From: Planctomycetota bacterium
GTDB taxonomy: Bacteria; Planctomycetota; PUPC01; JACPCR01
DNA length: 64,000 nt
NCBI GenBank assembly: GCA_016179685.1
Contig: JACPCR010000071.1
Location: 49,259-113,258, forward strand
Direction: 5' to 3'
This document shows positions 1 to 8,716 of the stretch, in pieces; within the stretch, counting starts at the first letter, position 1, and each line of letters opens with the position of its first letter. The notes under the pieces are model-generated. The model did no database searches, was not told the origin of the DNA, and saw only the letters and a list, made by a program, of their open reading frames with translations. The translations under genes and the position numbers were made by a program.

Positions 1-1821
1 GTAGGGGCCGACTTGGTGGGCAAGATCGAGGCAGGGATTCCGGAGGATGATCCCCGGAATGCGGCGACGATTGCGGACAACGTGGGGGACAACGTAGGGG
101 ACTGTGCTGGGATGGCGGCGGACATTTTCGAGTCGTATGAGGTAACGATTGTAGCGGCGATGATCCTGGGCTTCGCCAGTTTCGGCCACAAGGGCGTTAT
201 TTTCCCCCTTCTGGTCCGCGCCATCGGCGTCATCGGCAGCATCATCAGCACCTACAGCGTCCGGGCGGGCGAGAAGGACACATCGGACACGGCCTTGCAT
301 TCGGTGCATCGCGGCTTCCTCATCGGAAGCCTGATCAGCGTGGTGGGCTTCTTCGCGCTGGGCTTCGTCTACCTCAAGTTCGACACGGCCTATTTCGCCC
401 AGTACACCACGACGCTGGGAGGGTTCGACGTCAACGGCGATGGGCAGGCCTCGATTGCCGAGCTTCCGGCCTGGGCCAACTTCGGGACGGGATATCTGGA
501 CATGAGGCCAGCCCTGACGTGCCTGATCGGCGTCTTCCTGGCCATGGCCCTGAACAAATGCACAAGCTACTTCACCCACACACAGTACTCGCCCGTCAAG
601 TCCCTAGCGAAATCGTGTCAGACCGGCCATGCCACCAACATCATCCAGGGTTTTGCGGTCGGCTACGAATCCACGGTGATTGCCATCCTGATCATCGCTG
701 GGGCCATTCTGGGGTCGGTCCTGATCTACCAGGGGACGAGTCCGGTCTTCATTGCGTATGGCGTGGCCATGTGCGGCATCGGAATGTTGACGCTGACGGG
801 GAACACGATCTCCATGGACGTCTTCGGGCCGGTGGCGGACAATGCGAACGGGATCGGAGAGATGGGTTACGACAAGGAGGAGATGGAGAGAGAGGAAGCG
901 GGGAGCTACCAGCGGTCGCGGCAGATTTTGGCGGACCTAGATGCCGTGGGCAACACGACGAAGGCGGAGACGAAGGGGATCGCGATCGGATCGGCGGTCA
1001 TCGCCGCGGTCTCCCTGTTCGCTTCGTTCATCGCCGTGATTGCCGTGGGGAGCGAGGACAAGATCGATCAGATGAGTCCGGCGCAATATGCGGCCGAGGC
1101 AGGGAAGCTGACGGTGGCCGAGCCGATGGTCTTCATCGGTTTCCTGATCGGCGGGGCGGTGCCGTTCCTTTTCAGCAGCATGTTGATCCGGGCCGTGGGC
1201 CGGGCAGCCTTCCTCATTGTCAAGGAGTGCCGAATCCAGTTCCGCGACAAGGAAATCTGGGCGGGCACGAAATCGCCGGACTACGGCCGGGTCGTAGGCA
1301 TCTGCACGGCCTCGGCCCAGAAGGAGCTGATCGGGCCGGGGCTGCTGGCCATCATGTGCCCCTTGCTGGTGGGCTTTGCGCTGGGCCCCTATGCGCTGGG
1401 AGGCTTTCTAGCGGGCATGATCCTCGTGGGGCAGCTCTTGGCCGTGTTCATGGCCAACGCGGGCGGGGCCTGGGACAACGCCAAGAAGTCCATCGAGGAT
1501 GGGCTCTATGGCGGAAAGGGCAGCGAGGCCCACAAGGCGGCGGTGACGGGCGACACGGTGGGGGATCCGCTCAAGGATACGGCGGGGCCTGCTGTGAACC
1601 CGTTGATCAAGGTGATGAACATGGTCAGCCTGATCGCCCTGCCGCTGGTGATGAAGTACAATATTCGTGCGAAGACCAGCGAGTTCATGCACGAGGTGAG
1701 CCCGTCGGTCGGTTGGGTGGTCGGCCTGATCGCTCTGGCGGCGATCATCTGGGCGGTCTGGCAGTCGAAACGCGAGACGGAAGAGATGAGGCAGATGGAG
1801 GAGGCGACTCGCCAGGCCTAG
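1..1821 (+). CDS. hppA: Membrane-bound proton-pumping pyrophosphatase (partial, 5' end outside window)
   Basis: This is an integral membrane pyrophosphatase that couples PPi hydrolysis to ion pumping across the cytoplasmic membrane. Frame 1 is open from base 1 (VGADLVGKIEAGIPEDDPRN), so the ATG at 13 in the ORF track is internal and the N-terminus lies off the left edge. The hallmark loops DNVGDNVGDCAGMAADIFESY and GDTVGDPLKDTAGP are intact, and many hydrophobic segments follow. The ionic-selectivity motif reads GNTTKAETKG, with Lys and Thr at the positions that mark the K+-independent, H+-pumping subclass. That subclass call rests on family knowledge; direct assay would settle it. An AAGTGC palindrome follows 13 bases after the stop. 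Confidence 0.95.
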   Translation, partial: VGADLVGKIEAGIPEDDPRNAATIADNVGDNVGDCAGMAADIFESYEVTIVAAMILGFASFGHKGVIFPLLVRAIGVIGSIISTYSVRAGEKDTSDTALHSVHRGFLIGSLISVVGFFALGFVYLKFDTAYFAQYTTTLGGFDVNGDGQASIAELPAWANFGTGYLDMRPALTCLIGVFLAMALNKCTSYFTHTQYSPVKSLAKSCQTGHATNIIQGFAVGYESTVIAILIIAGAILGSVLIYQGTSPVFIAYGVAMCGIGMLTLTGNTISMDVFGPVADNANGIGEMGYDKEEMEREEAGSYQRSRQILADLDAVGNTTKAETKGIAIGSAVIAAVSLFASFIAVIAVGSEDKIDQMSPAQYAAEAGKLTVAEPMVFIGFLIGGAVPFLFSSMLIRAVGRAAFLIVKECRIQFRDKEIWAGTKSPDYGRVVGICTASAQKELIGPGLLAIMCPLLVGFALGPYALGGFLAGMILVGQLLAVFMANAGGAWDNAKKSIEDGLYGGKGSEAHKAAVTGDTVGDPLKDTAGPAVNPLIKVMNMVSLIALPLVMKYNIRAKTSEFMHEVSPSVGWVVGLIALAAIIWAVWQSKRETEEMRQMEEATRQA

Positions 1822-1834
1822 GTGACGAGCTTGC

Positions 1835-1850
1835 AAGTGCACCCGCACTT
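1835..1850. repeat. Dispersed intergenic palindrome, family A copy 1
   Basis: The 16-base core AAGTGCACCCGCACTT forms a 6-bp stem with a four-base ACCC loop, 13 bases after the hppA stop and upstream of clpS. The same core recurs at about 38.28, 41.75, 43.90 and 44.68 kb, always between genes. It could act as a 3'-end hairpin for hppA. Confidence 0.6.
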
Positions 1851-1974
1851 CCCCCGGCACGTGTACTCGGTGACGGATTCGCCCGTGCGGGCCCTGCGGG
1901 GATTTCAAGCCACGGTGAGCCCCAATCGCTCATTCCTCCGATATTCCCTTGGAATCGAACTGGAGTTGAAAGCC

Positions 1975-2274
1975 ATGCCGGCGACCGTCACGCAGACCGA
2001 TGCGGCTCATGCCGTGCGACTGACGCCCCGGTATCGGGTGCTGGTCCACAACGACGACGTGACGCCGATGGACTATGTGGTCCGGGTCCTGAGGTCCATC
2101 TTCGGGCTCGAGCCGACGCACGCCGAGCAGGTGATGCTTGAAGCGCATCATACGGGTGTGGCCCTGGTGGCGGTTCTGCCGATCGAGCTGGCGGAATTCC
2201 GGATGGACCAGGCCCATTCCCTGGCGCGGACGGCTCGATATCCCCTGCGATTCAGTTGCGAGCCGGAGGCGTGA
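1975..2274 (+). CDS. clpS: ATP-dependent Clp protease adaptor ClpS
   Basis: ClpS binds the N-terminal domain of ClpA/ClpC and delivers N-degron substrates. The 99-residue product carries the family signature YRVLVHNDDVTPMDYVV, followed by the conserved helix with HAEQVMLEAHHTG and a C-terminal strand. The ORF track opens at a GTG at 1822, but the upstream 51 residues run through the intergenic palindrome and look non-coding. The ATG at 1975 has a GGAG ribosome site a few bases upstream and gives the usual length. alaS starts 6 bases after the stop, so the two are probably co-transcribed. Confidence 0.88.
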   Translation: MPATVTQTDAAHAVRLTPRYRVLVHNDDVTPMDYVVRVLRSIFGLEPTHAEQVMLEAHHTGVALVAVLPIELAEFRMDQAHSLARTARYPLRFSCEPEA

Positions 2275-2280
2275 TTCCCC

Positions 2281-4881
2281 ATGACCTCCGCCGAGGTCCG
2301 GCAAAGCTTCCTGGATTTTTTCCGGCAGCGGGGGCACGAGATCGTTCCCAGCGCCCCGGTGATTCCCCAGGACGATCCGACTCTGCTGTTCACGAATGCG
2401 GGGATGAACCAGTTCAAGGACGTGTTCTTGTGCCAGGGGACACGGCCTTATCGCCGGGTAGCGGACACGCAGAAGTGCATCCGAGTGAGCGGGAAGCACA
2501 ACGACCTGGAGGAAGTCGGCCGGGACACCTACCATCACACGTTTTTCGAGATGCTGGGCAACTGGTCATTCGGCGACTACTACAAGCGGGAGGCCATTGG
2601 GTGGGCCTGGGAGCTGCTGACGGGCGTGTGGGGCCTGCCGAAGCGCCGGCTTTGGGCCACGGTGCACCACACGGACGAGGAGGCCTCCAAGCTCTGGAGA
2701 GAGGTGACGGACATCGATCCGGGCCACATCCTCCGTTTTGGCGACAAGGAGAATTTCTGGGAGATGGGGGAGACGGGGCCTTGCGGCCCCTGTTCAGAAA
2801 TCCACATCGATCTGACGGCGGGGGGATGTGACCCCGAGTGGGTGAATGCAGGCCGGGCCGACGTGATCGAGCTGTGGAATCTCGTTTTCATCCAATATGA
2901 CCGCAAGGCTGACCGGGTGCTGGCGGAGCTGCCGGCGAAGCACGTTGACACGGGCATGGGGATGGAGCGAGTGACGGCGGTGCTCCAGTCGAAGCCTTCG
3001 AACTATGATACGGACCTCTTCATTCCGGTCCTGGAGGCGATTGCCGTAATCACGGGCCGGACGTATCGGGACCCCTACCAGGTGCCGATGCGGGTGGTGG
3101 CGGACCACCTCCGGGCGCTGTCTTTTGCCATTGCGGACGGGGCGATTCCGTCGAACGAGGGCCGCGGCTACGTCTTGCGGCGGCTGCTGCGCCGCGCGGC
3201 CCGGTACGGCCGGCAGCTCGGCATGGAACAGCCGTTCCTTTACCAGCTTGTCCCGACCCTGGCCAAAGTGATGGGGCCATCGTTTCCCGAGCTGGTGGAG
3301 CGCGGACCCCACATCCAGCGCGTCGTACACAGCGAAGAGGAAAGCTTCGGGCGGACGTTGAGCCGGGGACTCGAATTGTTCGAGCAGGTCACCGGCCGGC
3401 TGCGGGGAAGCTCCTCCCGCATTTTCCCCGGCGTCGAGGCCTTCCGGCTCTTCGATACGTTCGGATTCCCCGCCGACCTCACCGAGCTGATGGCCCGGGA
3501 GGTGGGCCTGGAGGTGGAGATGAAGGAGTTCCAGGCGCTCATGGAGGAACAGCGCCGGCGCAGCCAGCTCGCGGGAAAGCTGCGCCTGGCCGAAGGGGAG
3601 ACCTCGGAGTGGCAGATCATCCGGGAGGGCGAGCACTCCCTCTTCACCGGCTACCAATCGCTGCGGGAATCCGCTCGGGTCTGCCAGGTGCGCCGGCAAG
3701 GAGAGCTGTTCCAGGTCGTGCTGGACCGGACGCCCTTCTATGCCGAATCGGGCGGCCAGGTCGGCGATCGGGGCGTCCTGCGGTTCGGCGACGTGCAATC
3801 GGCGGTGCTAGATACGCGGAAGGAGGGGGATGGGATACTTCACGTGGTGGAGCGGCTTCCGGATGACCTGTCGTGTGAGGTGGAGGCGCTGGTGGAGGCC
3901 GATCTGCGGCTGAACACGGCTCGCCATCACACGGCCACGCATCTATTGCATGCGGCTCTGCACCGAGTGGTCGGCGAGCATGCACGGCAGGCGGGCTCGC
4001 TGGTGGCCCCGGACCGTCTTCGTTTTGATTTCACGCACTTCGAGGCGGTGCGGCCGGAGGAGCTGGAGCGCATCGAGGCGATGGTCAACGAGGCGGTGCG
4101 TGGAGACCTGGCGGTGGAGACGGAGGTGACCCGGTACGACGAGGCCCGGGCGAAGGGGGCGATGGCCTTGTTCGGTGAGAAATATGGAGATCGGGTCCGG
4201 ATGGTCACCATCGGGGAATTCAGCCGCGAGCTTTGCGGCGGCACGCATCTACGTTCCACGGGCCAGATCGGCTACTTCCGGATCGTTTCGGAAGGGAGCG
4301 TGGCGAGCGGCGTGCGGCGCATCGAGGCCCTGGCGGGCGAGGCGAGTGCGGCGCTGATCCGCCAGGAGCAGCGCGTGCTGGACGACCTCCGGCGGGTCTT
4401 TCCTTCGACGCCCATTGAAAAGATTCCCGGGCAGGTGCAGGCGCTGCTGGAGGACCGCAAGGCGCTGGAGCGTCATTTGAGGAAGCTGCAGGCGGAGGAA
4501 GCGGCGAGCGGGATAGGGGACCTGGTGCAATCCGCTAAGGAACTGGACGGTCTGAAGGTCGTGGCCGCCCGGGTGGAGGCCCGGGACGGTGAGGAGATGA
4601 AGAGCCTGGGGGATGCGTTGCGCGCCCAGCTTGGCCGCGGCGTGGGCGTCCTGGGTGCCGTGATCGGCGAGAAGGTGTCCTTGATCGCTGTGGTCACCGA
4701 CGACCTCGTTCGAGAGAAAAAATTGCAGGCGGGGCGGCTCGTCGCCGAGGTGGCAAAGATGGTCGGCGGCGGCGGCGGCGGCCGACCCCACATGGCCTTG
4801 GCGGGCGGCAAGGAGGCCGACAAGCTTGAAGAGGCCCTGGCCGCGGTACCCCGCCTGGTCCGGAACATGCTCTGCTCGTAA
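2281..4881 (+). CDS. alaS: Alanyl-tRNA synthetase
   Basis: This is a class II aminoacyl-tRNA synthetase that charges tRNA-Ala. The 866 residues match the normal bacterial length. The catalytic core opens with FLDFFRQRGHEIVPSAP and FTNAGMNQFKD. The editing domain holds the zinc-type motif HTATHLLHAAL and the paired ELCGGTH element. A C-terminal coiled-coil and glycine-rich DHHA1-like domain (GGGGGGRP) finishes the protein. The start ATG sits 6 bases after clpS. No key motif appears to be missing. Confidence 0.97.
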   Translation: MTSAEVRQSFLDFFRQRGHEIVPSAPVIPQDDPTLLFTNAGMNQFKDVFLCQGTRPYRRVADTQKCIRVSGKHNDLEEVGRDTYHHTFFEMLGNWSFGDYYKREAIGWAWELLTGVWGLPKRRLWATVHHTDEEASKLWREVTDIDPGHILRFGDKENFWEMGETGPCGPCSEIHIDLTAGGCDPEWVNAGRADVIELWNLVFIQYDRKADRVLAELPAKHVDTGMGMERVTAVLQSKPSNYDTDLFIPVLEAIAVITGRTYRDPYQVPMRVVADHLRALSFAIADGAIPSNEGRGYVLRRLLRRAARYGRQLGMEQPFLYQLVPTLAKVMGPSFPELVERGPHIQRVVHSEEESFGRTLSRGLELFEQVTGRLRGSSSRIFPGVEAFRLFDTFGFPADLTELMAREVGLEVEMKEFQALMEEQRRRSQLAGKLRLAEGETSEWQIIREGEHSLFTGYQSLRESARVCQVRRQGELFQVVLDRTPFYAESGGQVGDRGVLRFGDVQSAVLDTRKEGDGILHVVERLPDDLSCEVEALVEADLRLNTARHHTATHLLHAALHRVVGEHARQAGSLVAPDRLRFDFTHFEAVRPEELERIEAMVNEAVRGDLAVETEVTRYDEARAKGAMALFGEKYGDRVRMVTIGEFSRELCGGTHLRSTGQIGYFRIVSEGSVASGVRRIEALAGEASAALIRQEQRVLDDLRRVFPSTPIEKIPGQVQALLEDRKALERHLRKLQAEEAASGIGDLVQSAKELDGLKVVAARVEARDGEEMKSLGDALRAQLGRGVGVLGAVIGEKVSLIAVVTDDLVREKKLQAGRLVAEVAKMVGGGGGGRPHMALAGGKEADKLEEALAAVPRLVRNMLCS

Positions 4882-4889
4882 ATTCGACT

Positions 4890-5648
4890 TTAACGCGCCG
4901 CCACTCCGTGGGCGTCGCTCAGGAGGCGAAGGCCCTCGAGCGTCAGGTTCGGGTGGGCCTCGATGGGCTGGCGCGATCGGCGGAGAAACCACTCGAGATC
5001 GCCTCCCGTGCCGAGGACGCGCGTCGGACCCGGGCGTTCCGCCAGCAGGCCCTCGAGGAGGCGATCGACCAGACCGGGAAGGCCCCAAGTGAGGGCACTC
5101 TGAATGGCCGCCTCGGTGGATGCCCCCGTCACCCTCGACGCCGGGACGGGCAAGACCTCCGGCAGCCGGGCGGTTTGCTGATGAAGCGCCCGTGCGGACA
5201 TCTTCAGTCCGGGAGCGATGGCCCCGCCGAGGAATGCTCCATCCTTCGAGACGGCGCTGAACGAGATGGCGGTCCCGAAGTCCACCACGATCAGGTCGCC
5301 GGAACAGAGCTGGTGGGCCGCGAAGGCGTTGAGGAGGCGGTCGACGCCGACGGATTCAGGCGGCGAGCAGCGATTTTCGAGGGGAATGGTGAGATCGCGT
5401 CCAGCGACGAGAGGCGTGAGGTGGAAGAAAGATTCGGCCCAATCCAGGAAGCACGCGAGGCCGGCGGGGTGGACTCCGGCGGCGGCGATGGCATCGATTC
5501 GGGCCGTGCAAGAGGCCGCGGGGCCCTTCGGCCAGGAGTCGCCCCAGTTCACATCCTGCACCGGCAGGCGCCAGGCGTGCCGCAGATCCCGGTCCTCGAA
5601 GAGTCCCAAAGCCACATTCGTGTTACCGACCGCGGCGACCAGAAGCAT
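4890..5648 (-). CDS. coaX: Type III pantothenate kinase-like protein with altered active site
   Basis: The 252-residue product resembles CoaX, which phosphorylates pantothenate in the first step of coenzyme A synthesis. The phosphate loop (VGNTN), the GVDRLLNAF motif carrying the general-base Asp, VVDFGTA and LGGAIAPGL are visible. Odd points: the Asp that normally precedes GNT (DxGNT) is Ala here (VAAVGNTN), and the Asp after GTATTF is Ser (GTAISFS). In known CoaX enzymes the first Asp helps bind the catalytic cation. The gene may encode a weak, divergent or non-catalytic homologue. It is followed on the same strand by no obvious partner; the GspC-like gene ends 8 bases upstream of its start, so they may be co-transcribed. 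Confidence 0.8.
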   Translation of the reverse strand: MLLVAAVGNTNVALGLFEDRDLRHAWRLPVQDVNWGDSWPKGPAASCTARIDAIAAAGVHPAGLACFLDWAESFFHLTPLVAGRDLTIPLENRCSPPESVGVDRLLNAFAAHQLCSGDLIVVDFGTAISFSAVSKDGAFLGGAIAPGLKMSARALHQQTARLPEVLPVPASRVTGASTEAAIQSALTWGLPGLVDRLLEGLLAERPGPTRVLGTGGDLEWFLRRSRQPIEAHPNLTLEGLRLLSDAHGVAAR

Positions 5649-5656
5649 GCAACAAC

Positions 5657-6637
5657 TTACTTGAACTCGTAACTGAGGAGAAGCTCCTGGTTTTCCCGCT
5701 TCACCCGGACCCGGATGACGGGCGTGTTCAGGAGCTCGGAGACCATGGTAAAAGGGTTGAAATTCGTATCCACTCGTTTTCCGTTGATTTCAGAAATGAC
5801 ATCATTTTCCTTGAAGCCGTATCGGCCCGCGACGGTCTGGGGATCGATGCCGGCGATTTTGAAGCCGACCACCTGGCCATTGTTTTCCACAAGGGTGTAG
5901 CGCATGCCGCGGAGCGCCTCGATGGGCTTGGCCAGGACATCGAGCACCTCTTGGCGGGGCACGACACGGTGATTCTGCGGATCGACGGGCTCGGTGGCGG
6001 CCGCAGGGGCGGGTGACGGCACGGCCGCTTGCGAGGGAGTCCGAACGGGGACGGGTCGAGCCGCGCCGGCCGCCCCGCTGAGGGCGATCACCACCTCCTG
6101 GCCCGCATAGAGGAAGTGGGCGCAGTTCTCTTCGACCTGGACGATCTTGGCGTCAATCCCCCGAATCCGGTCCGAATACCAGTAAAGCTCCTGCTGATTG
6201 TTATTCCGGATATTCTCGATGACCACCCCGCTGAGGAAGGGGTCCGAGTGGTGAAGGACCGCCACGAGCCGGAGGAGCGACTGGAGAGGCGGAGCGGCTG
6301 GTGGTTCTGGCTTTGCAGCGGCGGGGGCCGGCTCGGATTCCGGGGCATCGGGAACCCTCGTCCCGGACCCCTGGGAACTTGACGCGGATGCGGCCGATCC
6401 GGCGGGCGAGAATGTCCGAGAGAACACTTTGTCGAGGTCGTCAACGGAAAGGGAACGCCGCCGGCTTTCGGGCGGCGGCGGAGCGGGCCGCGTTCCGGGA
6501 TTCGTCAAAAGGACGTCACCAGCATCCGGTCCCGGGCCATGAGGTCCCAGGAGCGGCCCAGCGGCGACCATGACGACGGCGACGCCAATGAGGGCATTGG
6601 ATGCCCAGACCAGTTTTCTCAAGACGGCGGTTCTCAT
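5657..6637 (-). CDS. GspC-like inner-membrane PDZ protein of a type II secretion/pilus system
   Basis: The 326-residue protein has one N-terminal membrane helix (residues about 5-28), a proline/alanine/serine-rich linker, a central region with LLRLVAVLHHSDPFLSGVVIE that resembles the GspC homology region, and a C-terminal PDZ-like domain (GFKIAGIDPQTVAGRYGFKENDVISEINGK). GspC links the inner-membrane platform to the secretin. The ATG at 6637 is preferred over the track start at 6703 because a GGGAAGG ribosome site precedes it and the membrane helix then begins at once. It lies apart from the secretin cluster, back-to-back with trpC. The assignment rests on architecture, not on a full motif set. 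Confidence 0.7.
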   Translation of the reverse strand: MRTAVLRKLVWASNALIGVAVVMVAAGPLLGPHGPGPDAGDVLLTNPGTRPAPPPPESRRRSLSVDDLDKVFSRTFSPAGSAASASSSQGSGTRVPDAPESEPAPAAAKPEPPAAPPLQSLLRLVAVLHHSDPFLSGVVIENIRNNNQQELYWYSDRIRGIDAKIVQVEENCAHFLYAGQEVVIALSGAAGAARPVPVRTPSQAAVPSPAPAAATEPVDPQNHRVVPRQEVLDVLAKPIEALRGMRYTLVENNGQVVGFKIAGIDPQTVAGRYGFKENDVISEINGKRVDTNFNPFTMVSELLNTPVIRVRVKRENQELLLSYEFK

Positions 6638-6750
6638 GCGAAGCTGTGCCTTCCCGGCCGGGAGGATATTGTTTATTTTAGCAGGAGGGGCAAAACGCGG
6701 CAATCGAGGGGCGATTGCAATGGACGGCGGATCGGGTTAAACCATGCAGC

Positions 6751-7536
6751 ATGATCCTTGACGAGATCGTCCAAAACAAGCGTGTCGAGGTGGAACGTGC
6801 AAAACAGGCGACGCCCCTCAGTCATCTCGACGCCCAGGTCGCACTCGTCGGCCCGGCCAGGCCGTTTGCGGCCCGTCTGAGGGGCGGATGGCCCCCGTTC
6901 CACATCATCGCGGAAATGAAGAAGGCCTCGCCTTCGGCCGGTGTGCTCTGCCCGGCGTATGATCCGGCCGCCATCGCGAGAGCCTACGAGGCGCACGGCG
7001 CGTCAGGACTGTCCATCCTGACGGATGAGAAGTATTTCCGGGGCGGGCTGGCGGACCTGGTTCGAGCGCGGGAGGCGGCGAGCCTTCCCGCGCTCAGGAA
7101 GGACTTCACCATCGACGCCTTCCAAGTCCATGAGGCCCGTGCCGCCGGGGCCGACTGTGTTCTCCTTATCGTTCGAATTTTGAGCTGCCAGGAGCTGAGT
7201 GACTTCCTGGTTCTCGCCAAAGAGCTTGGGATGGACGCCCTGGCCGAGGCGCACACCGAAGGTGAAATCGAGGCTGCGCTGGAAGCCGGAGCGGGCATGA
7301 TCGGCATCAACAACCGTGACCTGGACAGCCTGACGGTGAGTCTGGCGACGACGGAACGCCTGAGGAGGCGAATTCCAACGGGGCCGACGGTGGTCAGCGA
7401 GAGCGGGATCAAAACTTCGGACGATATTCGCCGACTGCGGGACTGGGGGGTGGACGCGGCGCTGGTAGGCGAATCGCTGCTACGGAATCGGGACCCAGGC
7501 GCTGCGCTGGCCGCCCTCGTGCAGGCCTGCCTTTAA
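6751..7536 (+). CDS. trpC: Indole-3-glycerol phosphate synthase
   Basis: TrpC closes the indole ring in tryptophan biosynthesis, converting CdRP to indole-3-glycerol phosphate in a TIM barrel. Seen motifs are IIAEMKKASPSAG (catalytic Lys loop), LTDEKYFRGG, ALRKDFTIDAFQV, GINNRDL and VVSESGI, all in the expected order. The 261-residue length fits a monofunctional enzyme. The ATG at 6751 directly precedes the family start ILDEIVQNKR; the track start at 6715 adds an unsupported leader. It stands alone, with no other trp gene nearby. Confidence 0.93.
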   Translation: MILDEIVQNKRVEVERAKQATPLSHLDAQVALVGPARPFAARLRGGWPPFHIIAEMKKASPSAGVLCPAYDPAAIARAYEAHGASGLSILTDEKYFRGGLADLVRAREAASLPALRKDFTIDAFQVHEARAAGADCVLLIVRILSCQELSDFLVLAKELGMDALAEAHTEGEIEAALEAGAGMIGINNRDLDSLTVSLATTERLRRRIPTGPTVVSESGIKTSDDIRRLRDWGVDAALVGESLLRNRDPGAALAALVQACL

Positions 7537-7811
7537 CGAGGGTGAATCGGTTGGTGGTGAAGACCAAGAGGCCGAGTGGGAGTGCACGATCGCCGCCTGG
7601 GGAAATCGGTTGGTGGTTCGCGGTTGGTGGTTGGTGGAAAAAACGAAGAGCCCGAGTGAGAAAGGCCGATTGCCAGGCCATACCGCCTGCCAGGCATGCC
7701 GTCAGGATGGCGGCGCTCCCGGGCACCCGAGTGTGAGCGCACGAAGGCCAGCCCGTGCCGCGAGGCGGTCGGGCCACCCGGTCATTCACGTACTCAGACT
7801 TGGCTTGAAGT
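7537..7811. other. Intergenic region between convergent trpC and trxA with short degenerate repeats
   Basis: No gene is seen. The sequence contains the phrase CGGTTGGTGGT about three times and a repeated (G)GCCCGAGTG phrase, giving loose direct repeats. No convincing terminator hairpin with a T-run was found. Confidence 0.4.
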
Positions 7812-8141
7812 TTACTGGAGGTGCTTGTCGAGGGCGGAGGCGTAGACGGTCTTGTTCATCACGCCGACGAACTGTTCGACGGGCTGGCCGCCCTTGAAGA
7901 TGAGCACCGTAGGGATTCGCATGATGCCGTACCGGGTGGCCACTTCCTGCTGATCGTCCAGATTGATCTTACCGACGATGGCGCGTCCCTTGTATTCCTG
8001 GGCGAGCTGTTCGACCACGGGTGCGACGGCCCGGCAGGGTCCGCACCAGCTCGCCCAGAAGTCCACGAGGGCGGGCTGGCTGGCCTTGAGGACAGTACCC
8101 TCGAAATTCGAGTCGGTAATTTCAACCACGCTTTCGGCCAT
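7812..8141 (-). CDS. trxA: Thioredoxin
   Basis: The 109-residue protein is a standard single-domain thioredoxin with the active site WCGPC in FWASWCGPCRAVAP and the cis-proline loop MRIPTVLIFKGG. It has no signal peptide and should act in the cytoplasm as a disulfide reductase. It begins 19 bases after the stop of the second exbD gene, with a GGGAGA ribosome site, so it is probably the last gene of the secretin/ExbBD transcript. That link may be only positional. Confidence 0.95.
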   Translation of the reverse strand: MAESVVEITDSNFEGTVLKASQPALVDFWASWCGPCRAVAPVVEQLAQEYKGRAIVGKINLDDQQEVATRYGIMRIPTVLIFKGGQPVEQFVGVMNKTVYASALDKHLQ

Positions 8142-8160
8142 TCATTCATCTCCCATAGGG

Positions 8161-8637
8161 TCACCGAGGAACGGCCGCTTCCGGCGGCGGGGCCTTGAAG
8201 GATATCTCGGTGAACTTGGCCTTGACGCAGGCATTCAGAGCGCCCAGGATGTATCGGAAAGGCACGTCCGACCTGCCGTCGATCACGACGGGGATGGTGG
8301 ACATTTCGGCGCCCAGGCGGAGGAGCTTGCTTTCCAGGTCCGCAATGCTTTCGCACTGGTACTGCTCGAAGAAGATATTGACCTTCACGTTCCCGGGCAC
8401 GGAGGCCTGGTCTCGTTCGAGCCGGATGCGCAGCTCGGGCGGGGGCACCTGGTCGTCCTTGGGCCGGCCGCCGGTGCCGCGGTCCTTCGGAAGATAGGCG
8501 CGCAGGATGCCTTCCGGCACACGGATTTGCATGCCGACCATGAAGAAGATGAGGAGCTGGAACGTGACGTCGATCATCGGAGTCATGTTCAACTGGGCGA
8601 TGGTGTCGTCGACCGTTGGCGCTTTTCTCCGAGCCAT
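8161..8637 (-). CDS. exbD: ExbD/TolR family biopolymer transport protein (second copy)
   Basis: ExbD/TolR proteins pair with ExbB/TolQ to use the proton gradient for work on a periplasmic partner. This 158-residue copy has the conserved stretch LNMTPMIDVTFQLLIFFMV, including the membrane Asp that carries protons, a short cytoplasmic tail before it and a periplasmic domain after it. It lies downstream of another exbD with a palindromic hairpin between them. Having two different ExbD subunits beside one ExbB is common in Planctomycetes-type clusters (family knowledge) and suggests a hetero-oligomeric stator. Confidence 0.9.
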   Translation of the reverse strand: MARRKAPTVDDTIAQLNMTPMIDVTFQLLIFFMVGMQIRVPEGILRAYLPKDRGTGGRPKDDQVPPPELRIRLERDQASVPGNVKVNIFFEQYQCESIADLESKLLRLGAEMSTIPVVIDGRSDVPFRYILGALNACVKAKFTEISFKAPPPEAAVPR

Positions 8638-8672
8638 AGCGAAATCCTTCAGAAATCGGGTCAGTTCCTCGC

Positions 8673-8716
8673 TTAACCCGCAATTCTCTTCCCGTCGGGG
8701 GAGAAATGCGGGTTAA
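8673..8716 (-). other. Intra-operon hairpin covering the exbD stop codon
   Basis: Arms TTAACCCGCA (8673-8682) and TGCGGGTTAA (8707-8716) are exact inverted repeats, with further pairing inside (TTCTC with GAGAA and CCC with GGG). The TAA stop of the upstream exbD (8713-8715) is part of the stem. It has no T-run after it on the minus strand, so it looks like an mRNA stabilising or attenuating structure and not a full terminator. Confidence 0.6.

Noticed and set aside
1822-1974. N-terminal extension of ClpS from GTG 1822
   Set aside because: It would translate the intergenic palindrome and adds 51 residues not found in ClpS; ATG 1975 has a ribosome site.
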